A stretch of 64,000 bases of DNA from Rhynochetos jubatus (taxonomy: Eukaryota; Chordata; Aves; Eurypygiformes; Rhynochetidae). Shown piece by piece: positions 1 through 12,700 of the stretch. A model generated the notes under the pieces. That model was not told the DNA's origin. It made no database searches and worked only from the letters and a program-made list of their open reading frames with translations. Where the stretch lies: contig CM050654.1 in the NCBI GenBank assembly GCA_027574665.1, positions 30,895,722-30,959,721 on the forward strand, given 5' to 3'. The translations under genes and the position numbers were made by a program. Each line of letters starts with the position of its first letter. The stretch's first letter is position 1.

Positions 1-3000
1 TAAGATATCTTGTGTGAATACCTTGCTCTTTTGTAGCCATAATTAAGTTTTGCTTCAAGCTGCTTAAATTTTACCGTCATCTCTTTGAGTTGTTTGTGCT
101 GTTGTTCTTTCTTTCATTCACTTCATCCTGTACATCCCTTGTTGTTCTATCAAATGACTCAAAACCTGTAGGAATTTATTCGTTATTTGGTTTGAATTCG
201 ACCTGTGATCGGCTTAGGCTGCTTGCTATTACACATATAAGTAGCTGTTGCTCTCTTCACTCTAAGGTTTTGGGTGCATCTCTGTTTCCCTAGTGCATCT
301 TTCCAGTCCTCCTGCCCGGTTCTCCTGGGTCAACCTTTGTTGAGCTATTAGCAGAGTTCATGAGGAACTGTGTACCTGATTGTAGCCTTGACTGTATTTT
401 GTGTGTTGAGGTGATGATGAGAGTTATGAGGCCGTGAAGCAGGTGGGACTGGGATTTCAGTGCAATGAAGGGAAGGATGCAGGTGGTTTCAGGCCCAGGA
501 CATGTGACGATGGAGATGCCATTTTGCTCTAATGCAGAAAATACTGAAATGGCTCACAGTGAAATTCTCTACTGACAGAAAATACCTGGGGCTTTCACCT
601 GCAGAGGACATCCCTTAGAGCCTCTCTGAAGGGAAGTCACAGCAGTTTAGAGGAGGTTATGGGGGAAAATAGAAAGCAATAAACAACAGAAACACAGTAG
701 AAAAAAATGTTGATCCTCCTTCAGGATCAAGCTCATGGCTTTAAGGTGAAAGAGGGTCTGGGAGGATGGCATGTCGATGTTGTTTGTATCTGCATTCCTG
801 TGTGACACCTGAAGAACCAGGAACTGAAGCCAGTCTGTCAAAAGGTGATGAAACCCTGTGTCTTCTCACAATCTTAATGGCTAAAAGACATGTAGAGTTA
901 AGGCCAGCTCTGTAGCTGGTGTACAGCCTCAAAAATTTGGGTTTATGGCCAGCTGTAGATCCTTTCTAGTCACAGGTCCAGCCCCTGTTCTCATCCAGAA
1001 ATGGTGATTTTGTTGGAAGATGGTGCAGCTGCTGCACAAAACCATTGATCGTGAACATCCACTTAAGATGCCCTGCGGCCTTGGTTAGAGGCAGAAGAGA
1101 GGCAGATTCCCTGTGACGTTTGGGAGCTGGGTAGAGATGACTTCAGTTTGCCTGCAAGATAAAAAATGAAATGAAAGTTTAACTATTCTATTAGTGACCA
1201 GAGGACTGTTGTGAAGTGAAACATTAACAACAGGGTGAGAGCGAGGCAGGATTGCTCAACGAGTCATCTTCAGGTGCAGCAGAGCTGGAGTTGCCTGAAG
1301 CAGCAGGCATGGCGGAAGGGGACAGCATGCTGCTGGCTGCAAAGGACGCCCAAGCTGGTGAGAGAATTTTTTAAAGATTTCTTCTTGCTAATCATAGAAG
1401 ATACTGAAGGCAAAAAGGCACCAGGAGGGTCGAAGTTTCTCTGGTTGTTACAGACTTGTAGATACAGATTAGGTACTTGATACTGTAAGTAGTATTAATC
1501 TAAATACCTTTGAAATTTTGAATCTATAAAGGATAGTGAATAGAGCAGAGGTGCAGGTCTGAAGACTTCTGGCGTATTTTTCTGGTTAAGTGATTATTTT
1601 CTTAAATTACCTTGAAGTTTGAGATAAGTCTTCAGGCAATGGAAACCAGTCTTGCTCTGTCCAAGTTGGTTAAGCCATGCTTTTTCCTGTAATCAAAGAA
1701 TTGGAGAAAATAAGCCAGAAGAGAGCTGGAGAGGTTATCTTGTCCATCCAGGGCCAGGTCATTAACCCCAAAGTGTTGCTGGCACACATTCATCTACCTG
1801 CCTATAACCTTATAGAAAGAGGAGAGAAACACAGATACGGTAGAAGGGCTATAAAAGTATGGCCAGTGTATATGAATTCAAAATAAGACTCATCATTAAG
1901 AGACAGGTGTGGCTGAGCTGAAAATCGAGAAGGGATTGTACCACAAAGATGAGTGCAGATGAAAATGAAGAGATCAGTTGAGTATAAACAGATTAATGTG
2001 CACAGTACTGCAGTGGGAAGCAGTGAGAGATCTGAGGATTGTAAATGCAAAGGGAAAATGCAGGTTGTCTTCCTGTGGATTTGGGAACCAGAAAAAAATT
2101 AAATGATGAACTGAAAGTCATAGAAAAATGAATTCGTGGGAACTTCTGGCTATGCAAGGCATCTGGTAGCTGAATATTACATTTAAGCATGAGTCATCCT
2201 GCAGATTCTCCACTTGCATAAACGATAACTCAGAAAAGAGGAATAATGTAGAGAAAGCAATCCTTGCTTTTGTGCTTACCAGCTGAAGTTGTTTAGCACA
2301 TGATTTTCATAGAAATTCAGGAGGGCACCTCATCCATCTGCCTGCTCTGGGGCAGGATGTGCTATTTAGCCAGTCCCTGATACATTCTTATATAACAGGC
2401 ATTAGGGATTGCCTGAACTCTGCAGCTCCAGCCATGCTGTCTCTGTTCTGCTGCTCACCTCTCCTTGCAGGAAGGGAATTTGGCCAAAAGCAGCCCTGAA
2501 TCTTTCTTATTTAAGTCAGTTATTAAGTCTCGTCTTATCCTCAGTGAAAATGGAGAATAGTTGCTCTCTGTGGCTGCTTTTCCTGTCAGTGGGTAGGTGT
2601 AGCGTTTGGTAGTCTTTTTCCCTGAATTTCATCTTTTGCATTCCAGAACTGCAAAGTGGTTTCTCCTATTTAGCAAATTCATTTTCATTTCATACCCTGT
2701 TCTCTCTCAGGCTTCTCCATCCTGGTTTCAGACACAAGCGCAAGCAGTACGCAGGCTGTGCTGATGTTCTCTTTGCTCATGGAAAAGCTGGGGATGTGCA
2801 TCTTTCATGCCCTCCTAATCTGATGGAAAATCGTTGATGGCTACTCTGAGGGGGATTTCCCAGTTGCCTACTATATGGGTATTTGTCTGGACCCTCCTGT
2901 GAGGCACTGGAGTTGGGATATATCACATCCACAGCTGCTGTAGCTGTTGCACCACTTACCCTGTCACCAGAGAATAAACCAGTCTGGTTTGAGAGCGTTT

Positions 3001-3822
3001 TTTCCAATCCAAAATGCTTGTTTTGTAATCCTTATTCTTTTGGTGCTTAGAAGGGATTATTCAACCAAGTATCTCTCTGGTTATGGAGGAACACGACTGG
3101 GTTGTCCTAACCTGCCTTTTTAAAGGCAGTGGTGATGCTTGTCCTGCTTCTGCCCTTCACAAGGTTCAATACTACATTCAGCACTTGAAGGTGAACTTCG
3201 TCGGGCTGTAATGATTTGAGCGCATTCGATGTATCCAAATATTCTTTAAGTGGTTTTTGCTCACTTCACCCATATTCCTACTGGTTCATTTTAATGGTGT
3301 TACGTATCTTGTTGCAATTCAGTATTCTAGTGAAGACAAACAAAAAGGACACAACATCTCTGGCTTCTCCAGATGAGCTTTTGTTTGCTCGTTTTCTAGT
3401 TTAAATAACAGTCTTTCATTTTCCTTCCTCTTTCTCCAATATTGACAACATTTCTAACACCTTTTCTTATTGCCTTTTGTGTCCCCTTGCTAGCTGTAAT
3501 TCATTTTGTGCCTTAAGTTTAGAGCCTCAATTGCTCCATGCTTGATCTGTTTGTTTATTCTTGTCTTCCGAAATGCCACCTTATTTTCATTTGTGCTACA
3601 ATTCCTTCCTGATTTTCAGCTCAGCCGCACAGGTCTCCCTCTATCAAGTCTTATTCTGAATTCATTTGTATCTGAGATGCTTGCAGCTTTATTCTCTTTA
3701 ACTTGTTTTTGCTGTTTGCCATGAGTTACCATTTATTACCAGGTATTTGAATACCTTTTCTCCCTTTCTGTCTTGGAAAATGTTCTGGCAGCTAATGGCC
3801 TAAACATTTCTGCAGTGTGTTT
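1..3822. other. 5' flank, no gene recognised
   Basis: Non-coding sequence of mixed composition. Open frames stay below about 85 codons and none resembles EAF2, the gene that lies upstream of SLC15A2 in mammals. No repeat element was recognised. Confidence 0.7.
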
Positions 3823-4520
3823 AGAATCACAGAATCTTTTAGGTTGGAAAAGACCATTAAGATCACCAAGTCCAACCATTAATCTAACACTGCTCATTCC
3901 ACCACTAAACCATGTCCCTAAGCACCTTGTCCACATATCTCTTAAATACCTCCAGGGATGGTGACTCCACCACTTCCCTGGGCAGCTGTTCCAACACCTG
4001 ATAACCCTTTAGGAGAAGAAATTTTTCCTAATATCCAATCTAAACCTCCCCTGGTGCAACTTGAGACCACTTCCTCTCATCCCATCACTTGGCACCTGGG
4101 AGAAGAGACCAACCTCCCCTCCTGCCCTTCTCTGCACCCTCCTTTCAGGGAGTTGTAGGGAGCGATAAGGTCTCCCCTGAGCATCCTCTTCTCCAGCCTG
4201 AACACCCCCAGCTCCCTCAGCTGCTCCCCACAGGACTTGCACTCCAGACTCTTCCCCAGCTCCGTTTCTTCCTCTGGACACCCTCCAGTACCTCAGTGTT
4301 TTTGTGGTGAGGGGCCCCAAACTGAACCCAGGATTCGAGGTGCGGCCTCACCAGTGCCCAGTACAGGGGGACGATCCCTGCCCTGGTCCTGCTGACCACA
4401 CTGTTCCTGATGCAGGCCAGGATGCCATTGGCCCTCTTGGCCACCTGGGCACACTGCTGGCTCATATTCAGCTGCTGTCAACCAACACCCCCAGGTCCTT
4501 TTCTGGGCAGCTTTCCAGCC
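3823..4520 (-). mobile_element. CR1 LINE, 5'-truncated copy
   Basis: The + strand begins with ATCACAGAATC and GGTTGGAAAAGACC, the reverse complement of the avian CR1 3' end. It continues through CR1 3' UTR text into the C-terminal part of the ORF2 reverse transcriptase. On the minus strand at 4217-4465 the translation reads [17 protein letters not shown], then [12 protein letters not shown] and VQFGAP, all CR1 hallmarks. The frame is then broken, so the copy is dead. About 700 bp remain of a roughly 4.5-kb element. No target-site duplication is obvious, as is usual for CR1. Confidence 0.93.
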
Positions 4521-6551
4521 AGCTACATTTGACAAGTAGTATGGTAATCCCACCGACTGATATGGTTTGTCATGCTAGTATTAATAAAAATAAAATGTAA
4601 AAACATCACTTAGCTTATGTGGTGCCTGGGGCTGTGTACGCACTCGGGAAATATAGCTGCAGGATGCTGAAAGTATTAAGGCATCACATTGTAGCAATGT
4701 GGGAGCCCTGCACAAGCAATGGTGAAACCTTTTCTGTCTTCCTTTTGTATTTCTCCTGTAATAACTTTGCTGCTCTGTTTGTCTGTGCAAGACAGAGTGC
4801 AACAGGCTTCTGCTGGAAGTTGTCTAGAGATACTTAGGCAAGTGAGAGATGCCATCAGGGGACTCAAGAATATTCCTGCTGCCTTCAACACAGGGTCGGG
4901 CTTGCAGGACTCAAGTGTGTGCTAACCTGGTGTGCAGGAGACAGGACCGACGTGCAGAAGCCTGTTCCTTGCACAGCCCCCAAAGCTGGGTGTACTTTTG
5001 AGCTGCTTGTGCCTGTGAAATAGGCTGAACAAACTCCAGCTTCCCTGGGGGCTGTTGGTGGCACCTGGGAAGTGCGAGCCAGGTGAAAGCAAGGTTGTGC
5101 CAGTGTGCGAATCACTGGGAGGGCAGAAGATGAGGACCTGGTCTGTGGCAGTACAGAGGGAGGTACCCAAGTGTTGCTTTGCCACTGTTGTCGAAGAAAA
5201 AGGGAATAAGAAACGACCTTCCTGGCCTCAGCTAAAGTTTGGACTGTTGGACTCACGTTTAGCCGCTCAGTTAACAGGAGTGAAATGGGATCCCTGGGGA
5301 TCTTCAGTGGCAGCAAAGCCAGTGCACACTGGGGAATATGGGGAGTAATTATGCTTCCTCTGTACACTCTGTCACATCAGAGTCCCTTATCTAAGTGTTC
5401 TCCATGTACTGTTAGCAATAACTGAACCCAAATTAAGGATCTGTGGCATAAGCAAAGGTTTCCCTCCTGGTGTGTCAGCTGCAAACTTGAGTCTCATGAT
5501 GCTTAAGCGCTAAGCAGCAGCTTGGTGCTCGAGCTAGGATGAGTTATAGGGACTCTTTGTACTAATTGCAGATCCTGAGTGTGGTATGTACTCCTGCTGG
5601 TAAGGGAGAAATATTTGGGACAATTCTTTGAACATTTGCCTTTTAAAGGAGCCAAATGTAAGGGCAAGAAAACATTGCCTGCACTGAAAATACTGCAGAG
5701 TCACAGTCACTGAGGATGGTTTATGGCAAGGTTGTGCGTCTTGCTTTGTAATTGAAACTGGCACTGGGAGAATACTGATGAAGAGCTCCTCTGGTCCCAT
5801 GGGAAGGGGGACGTTTCCCCCCATGGAAGGAGGAACAGCAGAGTACCTGGAGGGACCTGAGCCCATGTAGCAGCAGGGGGAATCCAGGAGCTCCCAGCCC
5901 AGCGTAAGATGCATTTACCACATAAGGAGTCTTTTGAATAGTAGGAAGTAGGGACAGGGTTTGGGGGTGCTTCTGGGTGCTGGCTGTGCCCTCTGGATTA
6001 AACTGTCCCAAAGGAAGAGGCAAGGTCATCCCAGGGAATTATTGAGGGAATGAACCCTATGTCACTTCACTCCTGGGATAGCAAAGAAATGATTTAACAC
6101 AGTGCAGGCATCCGTGACATCCAGTGTCCGGGGGTTTGCCGTGATGAGCATTTCAGTAGTTAAGACTTGGGATGAATGTGTGGCTTTTCAGTTGAATGAG
6201 ATCCCTGCAGAATAAACCTGTCATTACTTCATGGGGAGGGAGATGCACGCTCTGCTCCTAAATCCGCAGGCTGTAGAGGTATCTGGGACCTGGGATTTTT
6301 ATTCAGCTCACATCTGTTCAGCATACAGTGCTGTGCTGGGCTGGTGCACGTACAGTAGCTGGGGCCATGCCAAACGAGGGAGGTCTGTGCCACCAAGTGC
6401 TGACTGCCTCAACCTGGGAATGATTTAGGCTGTGCTCCCTGACTCTTCTTGAACTCTGGAGTTGTCTTTCCTGGGTAGCCTCTCCCTCCCCTTTCTGCCC
6501 CGGCTGCACAAATGTGCTCAATTAGGGTTAACTCAAACTGAATCAAACTTC
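4521..6551. other. 5' flank between CR1 and the SLC15A2 leader
   Basis: No exon or repeat recognised. A 160-codon minus-strand open frame at 4885-5367 is low-complexity in composition (Ser, Pro, Leu) and looks like no known protein. The SLC15A2 promoter should lie at the right end, but no TATA box or CpG island marks it. Confidence 0.6.
6523..6541. promoter_or_regulatory. possible HNF1-type half site upstream of SLC15A2
   Basis: The sequence ATTAGGGTTAACTC lies about 95 nt upstream of the start codon and contains GTTAAC, an HNF1 half-site-like core. HNF1 factors act on renal and intestinal transporter genes, but the match is short and may be chance. No TATA box or CpG island is visible in the preceding 300 nt. 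Confidence 0.15.
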
Positions 6552-6599
6552 ATGCCTGAGGTTGGAAATCTTCCCAGGCAACTCACCACAGCCACATAG
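6552..6599 (+). CDS. upstream ORF in the probable SLC15A2 leader (15 codons)
   Basis: ATG at 6552 opens a 15-codon frame (MPEVGNLPRQLTTAT) whose TAG ends at 6599, one base before the in-frame ATG at 6601. Its start context is weak (T at -3, C at +4). Whether it is transcribed depends on where the leader begins, which the sequence does not show. Confidence 0.35.
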   Translation: MPEVGNLPRQLTTAT

Positions 6600-6600
6600 C

Positions 6601-6627
6601 ATGGTGGGAGACAAGGCGAGAGGGGAG
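6601..6627 (+). promoter_or_regulatory. SLC15A2: alternative in-frame start of SLC15A2 (nine extra codons)
   Basis: ATG at 6601 is in frame with the main start and would add MVGDKARGE. It has A at -3 and G at +4, a strong Kozak context; the canonical ATG at 6628 has G at -3 and A at +4. Homology favours 6628. Confidence 0.4.
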
Positions 6628-6732
6628 ATGAACGCTTTTCAGAGAAACGAATCCAAGGAAACTTTGTTCGCTTTTATTTCTGCAGGAGATGATCCCCCCA
6701 AAGGAGATTTCCCTGTTCAGAAAAAATCCCCG
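6628..6732 (+). CDS. SLC15A2: SLC15A2 coding exon 1 (residues 1-35)
   Basis: Encodes the cytoplasmic N-terminus, starting [14 protein letters not shown] and ending QKKSP at phase 0, followed by donor GTGAGT. The start was chosen because the first 14 residues match mammalian PEPT2 closely, and the spacing to the CGSNYP motif of exon 2 equals that of the human protein. An in-frame ATG nine codons upstream (6601) has a better Kozak context and could extend the protein. Confidence 0.95.
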
Positions 6733-9700
6733 GTGAGTGATACAGCTGGTTTCCTTTGCTTTGCTTTCTGCTCAGCTTGCTCTAAACATTGCAAGATCTC
6801 TCTGTTCTTTCCTCTGTTGTGCTCTGGCTAGAGACAAACACCCTTTCTTGCAGAGGGTTGAAATAAGCATTAACAACTCAAGGCAAAAATCCCCCCGCTA
6901 ACCTGATTAAGTTAAGAAAGGGCAGCTTAAAGGGAAAAAATGATCTGTCCCAATGGCTGGGAAAAAGGGTAAGGGTTTTGATTGCTGCCTTTTTCCTGAA
7001 TGCTACTTTCCCTGTGGGAAAGGACTTACTCCTCTGAAGTGGAGGGGAATGCTGTGCATGGGAGGGAGGGACCTGACCTGTGCATTTGCTTAGTTTGATG
7101 AGCCTCCCCTCCCCGGGGAAGGGTCCCCAGATGCTGCAAAGGTGAAGGAAAAGCAGGGATTGAGCACAGGCCACTGATGCGCCTTAGGGAGCCCAGCTGT
7201 AGTGCCAGAGCATCAGCTTTACATCTTTGGCTCTTGTTTAAAGGTAGATTCAGGTGAATATGTTGCCTTGCAGCTTTGATGTTTGTGCAGGTTTTCAGAC
7301 TAATTCTTAGTTGAGTGCTTGACCCCTAAAAACTGTACACTGTCGACTTCAGGGAGAAAGGGGTTTGTACTGGACCTGCTTTGACTTGCAGGACAGTATG
7401 GTAATACTTGCTCTGAAAGCTCACAGTCGTGTTGCTAGCAAGCCAGCTATGTAACTCGCAATTTCAAGTACTGTGCGGACATTAACTATTGGATATCCAG
7501 AGCTCCTGTGAAATATTAATCTCTGTCTGCTTTTGCAGCTAGTCAGCAAGAAGGAGAGGTGAAAACAAATGTCTGCTGTAGCTGGCACTTTAAGTGACCT
7601 TTCTTTTTTCCAAAGACACGGACTATCAACTTCCACAATGTCTTTAAGAGCCCCATAATCCTGCAGATCCCAGGCTTATAGTGGTAGCTAAGCACAGCAC
7701 ACTGTCTGTGCACTCATGATCCAGGCTTAGCCTCTTTACTTTTGCTGGGGCTCTGAGCAAGGTCCTCCTTCGTGAAAGCGAGTAAACCGCATCTGGGTGT
7801 ACGTATGGATGAAAGCTGCCCACTTTTGGATGTCCGGGCAGGCCACAGGCAGGTCAGTGATACAACGGAGAGAATACATGAGGGTTTCTGCGTGTGCCGA
7901 TGCCACCTCATGACATGCAAGCCCGATGGAAGTACCCCTGCTTGTAAGTCGTTGCTCTGTGTTTGTAAGCACTTACTCAGGCTCCTGGCTCAGGCGCTTG
8001 GGGATGTTTAGCTGGGAAGTCACCGCTTCCTGCTCTCCTTGCTCTGCTTTCTCCTTGTTCCTGCTCATCTGTAGGTGCCCATCCCAGAGCATGAGTGGCT
8101 GAAATGAGTCACTGCCAGGTTCCCTGTCACTGCAGGTGACACTGTGGTGTGCAGTGCCTTAAACTGTTGCAGTTAAATCCAGCAGGGCTTGCGCATAGGG
8201 TGCGGAGGGCCGAGTTCTGGTGTCAGCAAGGATCCTGACACCTGGCCGCCTGCATTTGAACAGTCACACTCTGCATCTCCATCAAATGGTATTAAATCTG
8301 ATGAGTACTGATAGCAAGGTCTGTGAAAGAGAGGAAGAAAAATATCCCTGTCATACAATTTTACTTCCAAGTTCAGAAAATGCCTCCAAGCACCCACAGG
8401 AAACATAATTTCCCTCTTATGACTTTTCTTCTTTATTACAAAAAACTTGTTGGAGAAAGGTATTTTGTGTGTGCCTCTGCCTGTGTGTTTCTGCATTTGC
8501 AGCTTATATGTGCCTCCATTTTTAGGCTAGTCTAAAAGCAGGAGGCCCCAGTGCAGTTTCCAAGGGAGCACACTCTATCTTACAAGCCATATGCTGAGCA
8601 TGATGGTTTCAGAGTAAATAATAAATGAAATGGGTAATTACACATTTACTCTAGTAAAGCAAAGAGGCCAAGGGTTTCTTAATAAAAAGGCAGCCCATGA
8701 GGACTGAGAAAAAAATAGATACAAAAAAGCACACAAAAATATTTGTCTTTATTGATGCTGGGTTGAGTAATGGAAAGCGGATTTGGGGATTTTTGGTGTG
8801 GGTGGGTTGTTTGTCTTTTTTTTTTTTTTTTTTTGGACAGTCAGTCTCTTTTGTTGCTTTTGTATAATGTTGAGCAAGGCAACATCATTAAGCTAGGCTC
8901 TTCTAAACTTGATGCCATTGCTTTGGGAATCCAAATAAGCTTGAGTCTCTTGGTGGTAAAATAAACCTGAATAAACACATCTATTTTGGTATCTGTATTT
9001 ACATTTGGGACTCTGGGTAGAAATACAGGAATTCATTATTTCCGACACAGAAATGCATGTAAAGAGTTCATCTCGCTTCACTGGCCCATACCGGGTGTGT
9101 TTAAAAGCGTAAATATAAATGCAGATGTTAATATTACACTCCCCCCCATCCCTCACCAAGTGCATGGCCAGCCATCTCTCCCACTAATTGGCAGAGGCTG
9201 GGCAGTGCTGGGGAAACCTGCTTTCCCTGTTGCGAGGCAGCGGAGCTAAGCAGCTGGAAGCTGCTTAGTTCAGACCGCAGTAGGGTGGTGAGAGGGACGG
9301 AGGCCCACACAAGGTCATGCCAAGACTCATCTGTTTAAACGCCTTGTATTTCACTTGGAAACTGCTGATTTTAGCTGGTGTAAAGTGAGATTCAGCGAAA
9401 GACTGGCCATGCTCAGACAGGTTTGACAGTCCCATTGCTGTTTGGTTTGGTTTTGATTCATAAATTGAATTATCCATAATTATGCTAGTGTTCTTGGAAT
9501 GGATGCCATACCTGAGGGACTGCAGGAGTCAGCCCTGTGGGCTGGCGCTGTGCCTCAGCAAACACAGTGGCACAATTTGGTGCGAGTGAGGTGCAGAGAT
9601 TGAGGGCAGTTGTCACAAAGGAGAGAGCAGCTTCAGGGAGAAACAGACAGCAGCTCCCTGGGGTCTACCAATTGCTGAGGCAAAGTCTGCTACTAGGAGA

Positions 9701-12700
9701 GGGAGCAGTTTTGGGGCAGGGTAGTAGCTTTATGTGAAGTGTAGGAGAAAACACTTCTGAAGGTGTTCTTACAACTCAGTGGGTTTTTGCATTACAGCAG
9801 AGAGGCGGTAGGACCCTTCCGCTGGAGTTCCTGGAGGCTCTGAGTGTGGCGGGCTGCTGACAGCCCATGAATCCCCGTGGTGCTTCTTACTTGGCCCGTG
9901 TTGGCCAGGCTGATTTGGTTAAGGGGAGCCTTAACCAAAGCAAGATAGGTATGGGGTCCCTTCCCTCCTTTGAGTCCAACCCACAGGCCAGTCAAGCAGC
10001 AATGGGAGCCTGGTTTTTGGACTGGACTTCTCTCCACCACCCAGGCACTGTGGGGATACGTTGCTGGGGTGGAAGGTTTCACAGAGCTGATATGTTCTCA
10101 TTTGTCTCCCGCAGAAACTCTGTGGCTCCAACTACCCCATAAGTATTGCCTTCATTGTGGTGAACGAGTTTTGTGAGCGCTTCTCCTACTATGGCATGAG
10201 AGGTATGTGGCCTGTGTTGGGGAAGCGACTTTCCCATCCTTGTGTTTTATACACTGGCCTGGTGTTCCAGGGCTGTGTGGTATGTGGTCTCAGCTGTCTT
10301 TCAAAGCAAATCAGCATTTTGGGATGCAGGTATGAACAGTGTGCCCTAACATTGATGCTACACCTGCTCTGAGCAGAAGCTGGGACTAGAGAGCTCCAAA
10401 TTGACCTCCCAGTATAGATTTTTTTTTTTTATGTGACTGTCTGTATCAAACCTGGTTTTCCAGTGTATTACATATTTCATAGTTGTGAGCAATCAGCGTG
10501 TTTGGGAATTGAATCACACAGGCACCTAATTTGCAAATAGAAAATGTGCATGAACAGAACTACAGGTTACAGTAAGATAAGCTAGAAAATGTATTTTCCA
10601 GCTAAACATAAATGTTTATGAGCAAAGAATGCCTGATACTCATATATCTCATTTTAGCTTTTCCTGTGTCAGGGATTATGGGGAACTGGTCTGAAAGCAC
10701 AGATCTTTCCACAACAGTGCTCATACCTGCTAGACAAATCAGTGGTTTTCTTGCCACCATGATGTAGTTTCCTGCTTACCTGCAGAGATACATGTTAATT
10801 ATCTGGTGTGATTTGCTTGTTTCCTTTTAGCTGTCCTGACACTATATTTCTTAAGCTTCTTCCACTGGGATGAGAATCTCTCCACCGCTGTGTATCATGC
10901 CTTTTCTGCGCTATGTTATTTCACACCTGTCATTGGAGCCATCATGGCAGACTCATGGCTGGGGAAATACAAGTAAGTGAAGACATCTCTGTAATGCAGA
11001 CAGCATACATCTACAGCATGCAGCCTGTGCAAGGGCAGTGCTGCGTGTGCTCCCAGTTTTGAGCTAGCTCAGAGTGCAGCGAAGACACAGCTGGTCTGTT
11101 TGCTCCTGCTGTTCTGTGCTCTGCTTTCACCCAAGGGCCAACAGGCAACACAATTCGAACAAATTAAATGTCACAAGTGCACTTCTCCTCCCCTGTCCTT
11201 CCCTATGCACCTTGAGGAAGCTGAGGTGTAGGGTGATTAACCCTCATCTTGCTAAGATCTGCTTCTGAGAAGAATTCAGAGATGGGCAGAAAGTGGTGTT
11301 ATCCTCTAGATCCTGCAGTTTCAGATTAACTGTTGCTAACTATACTTACTTATGCTTTCACAGCATAGGGAATGTGTGAGCACACCCATTTTTATGCCAG
11401 CTCATCTCTCTCAGCACGTAACCGGGTAAACTCTCCCTGAGTACGTTAGACAGTCTTCTGTTCCACTGATAATCTAGGGGCCCATCATGTGCCCCAGAGT
11501 GGGGGTGAGCAGCTGGATATAGGACATTCTTTGCTTGGCACTGTTTGCTCATTGTCTGAGGAGTCTTGGCTGTCAGAGTGATGAAGTGCAGCCAAACCCT
11601 TCTCTTCAGGACTAAGCACATCTGGCAGAAAAGTTTAAACAGGAAAAAAACAGCTGCCGTGTGTCTTTCCAGCAGAAATTTCTTAAGGAGATATCAATGG
11701 TTTAGTTCTTTGTGCTGAATTTTAGTCACTCTTGTCCCTTTGAATGAGAAAAATAACAATGGAGGTTTATTAACTTTATTGCTTAAGGTCACCTACCTTA
11801 ATATTTATTGGTATTTGAGGATATCTGTCTTGCAGCATGATGATGTGAGAAGGTAAATCTCTATGCAGACTGTTGTGCATTAGGCAAGAGACTTTCCCTG
11901 GAGTAATTGCTATGACTTGATGGGAGGTGGCTTTTTCTGTAGTAGTTGGACCTCAGTCAATACTGAGGGCAGGATAACAGATTAGAGGGGCTTTTGGGAA
12001 TGATCTGATGTGGCTCTAAATTAGCTGTTGCAGCCAGGGTTTGGATGCATGGAGGACGACTTCTGTGCTCAAAGCTCATAGGGCTTCTTCTAGTGCCTCT
12101 GCACTGCGAAGTCCTTCCATTCCCTCTGTGTGTCATCTGCACATAAATATATAGAGGTGTCTTAATCCTGAAGGTGATGAAGCAATAGGAACATGCTCAA
12201 GAGCCTGATCCTCCTAGTCAGATTTCTCCTTCCTCACCAAGACACAGGAGGCAGATAGATGGGCTCAGTCCTCCAGGGGTACTTGGAATCTTGTAATAGA
12301 AAAACCATGCTCTTAATTCAGATGTGTTAGGTGGGTTGAAAGTATGTGACAGTCCCTATGGATGCCTTCCAGTCAAGAGATTCACTTAGGCGCATGCTAC
12401 AACATGCCAGTTCTTAGCACTGGAAACTGAGTTGGACCTGAACAACACTTTTCTACTTGCAGCCTTCCATGCATGACAAGACCGGAACATTTTTAGTTTA
12501 TTCTTCTCAGCAACCTCTGCAAAGAAAGCAGGGGCTACCTCTCCTTCATCTGAACCTGTTCATCTATCTTTTTCTTCTACTGTGCTCCGTGTTGACACAA
12601 AAGTGATAGTTGCCTGCTCTAACAGTGGTATGAGCACACCAGTTCCTTGTGCATCTGCCAAGTAGACCTGCCGTATCAGGAAGCACAGGCACACTCTGGT

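Noticed and set aside
4217-4553. Two minus-strand open frames of 82-86 codons as host genes
   Set aside because: They are remnants of the CR1 reverse-transcriptase ORF in different frames.
4885-5367. 160-codon minus-strand open frame
   Set aside because: Composition is Ser/Pro/Leu rich without domain character, there are no splice sites in keeping, and no protein is recognised.
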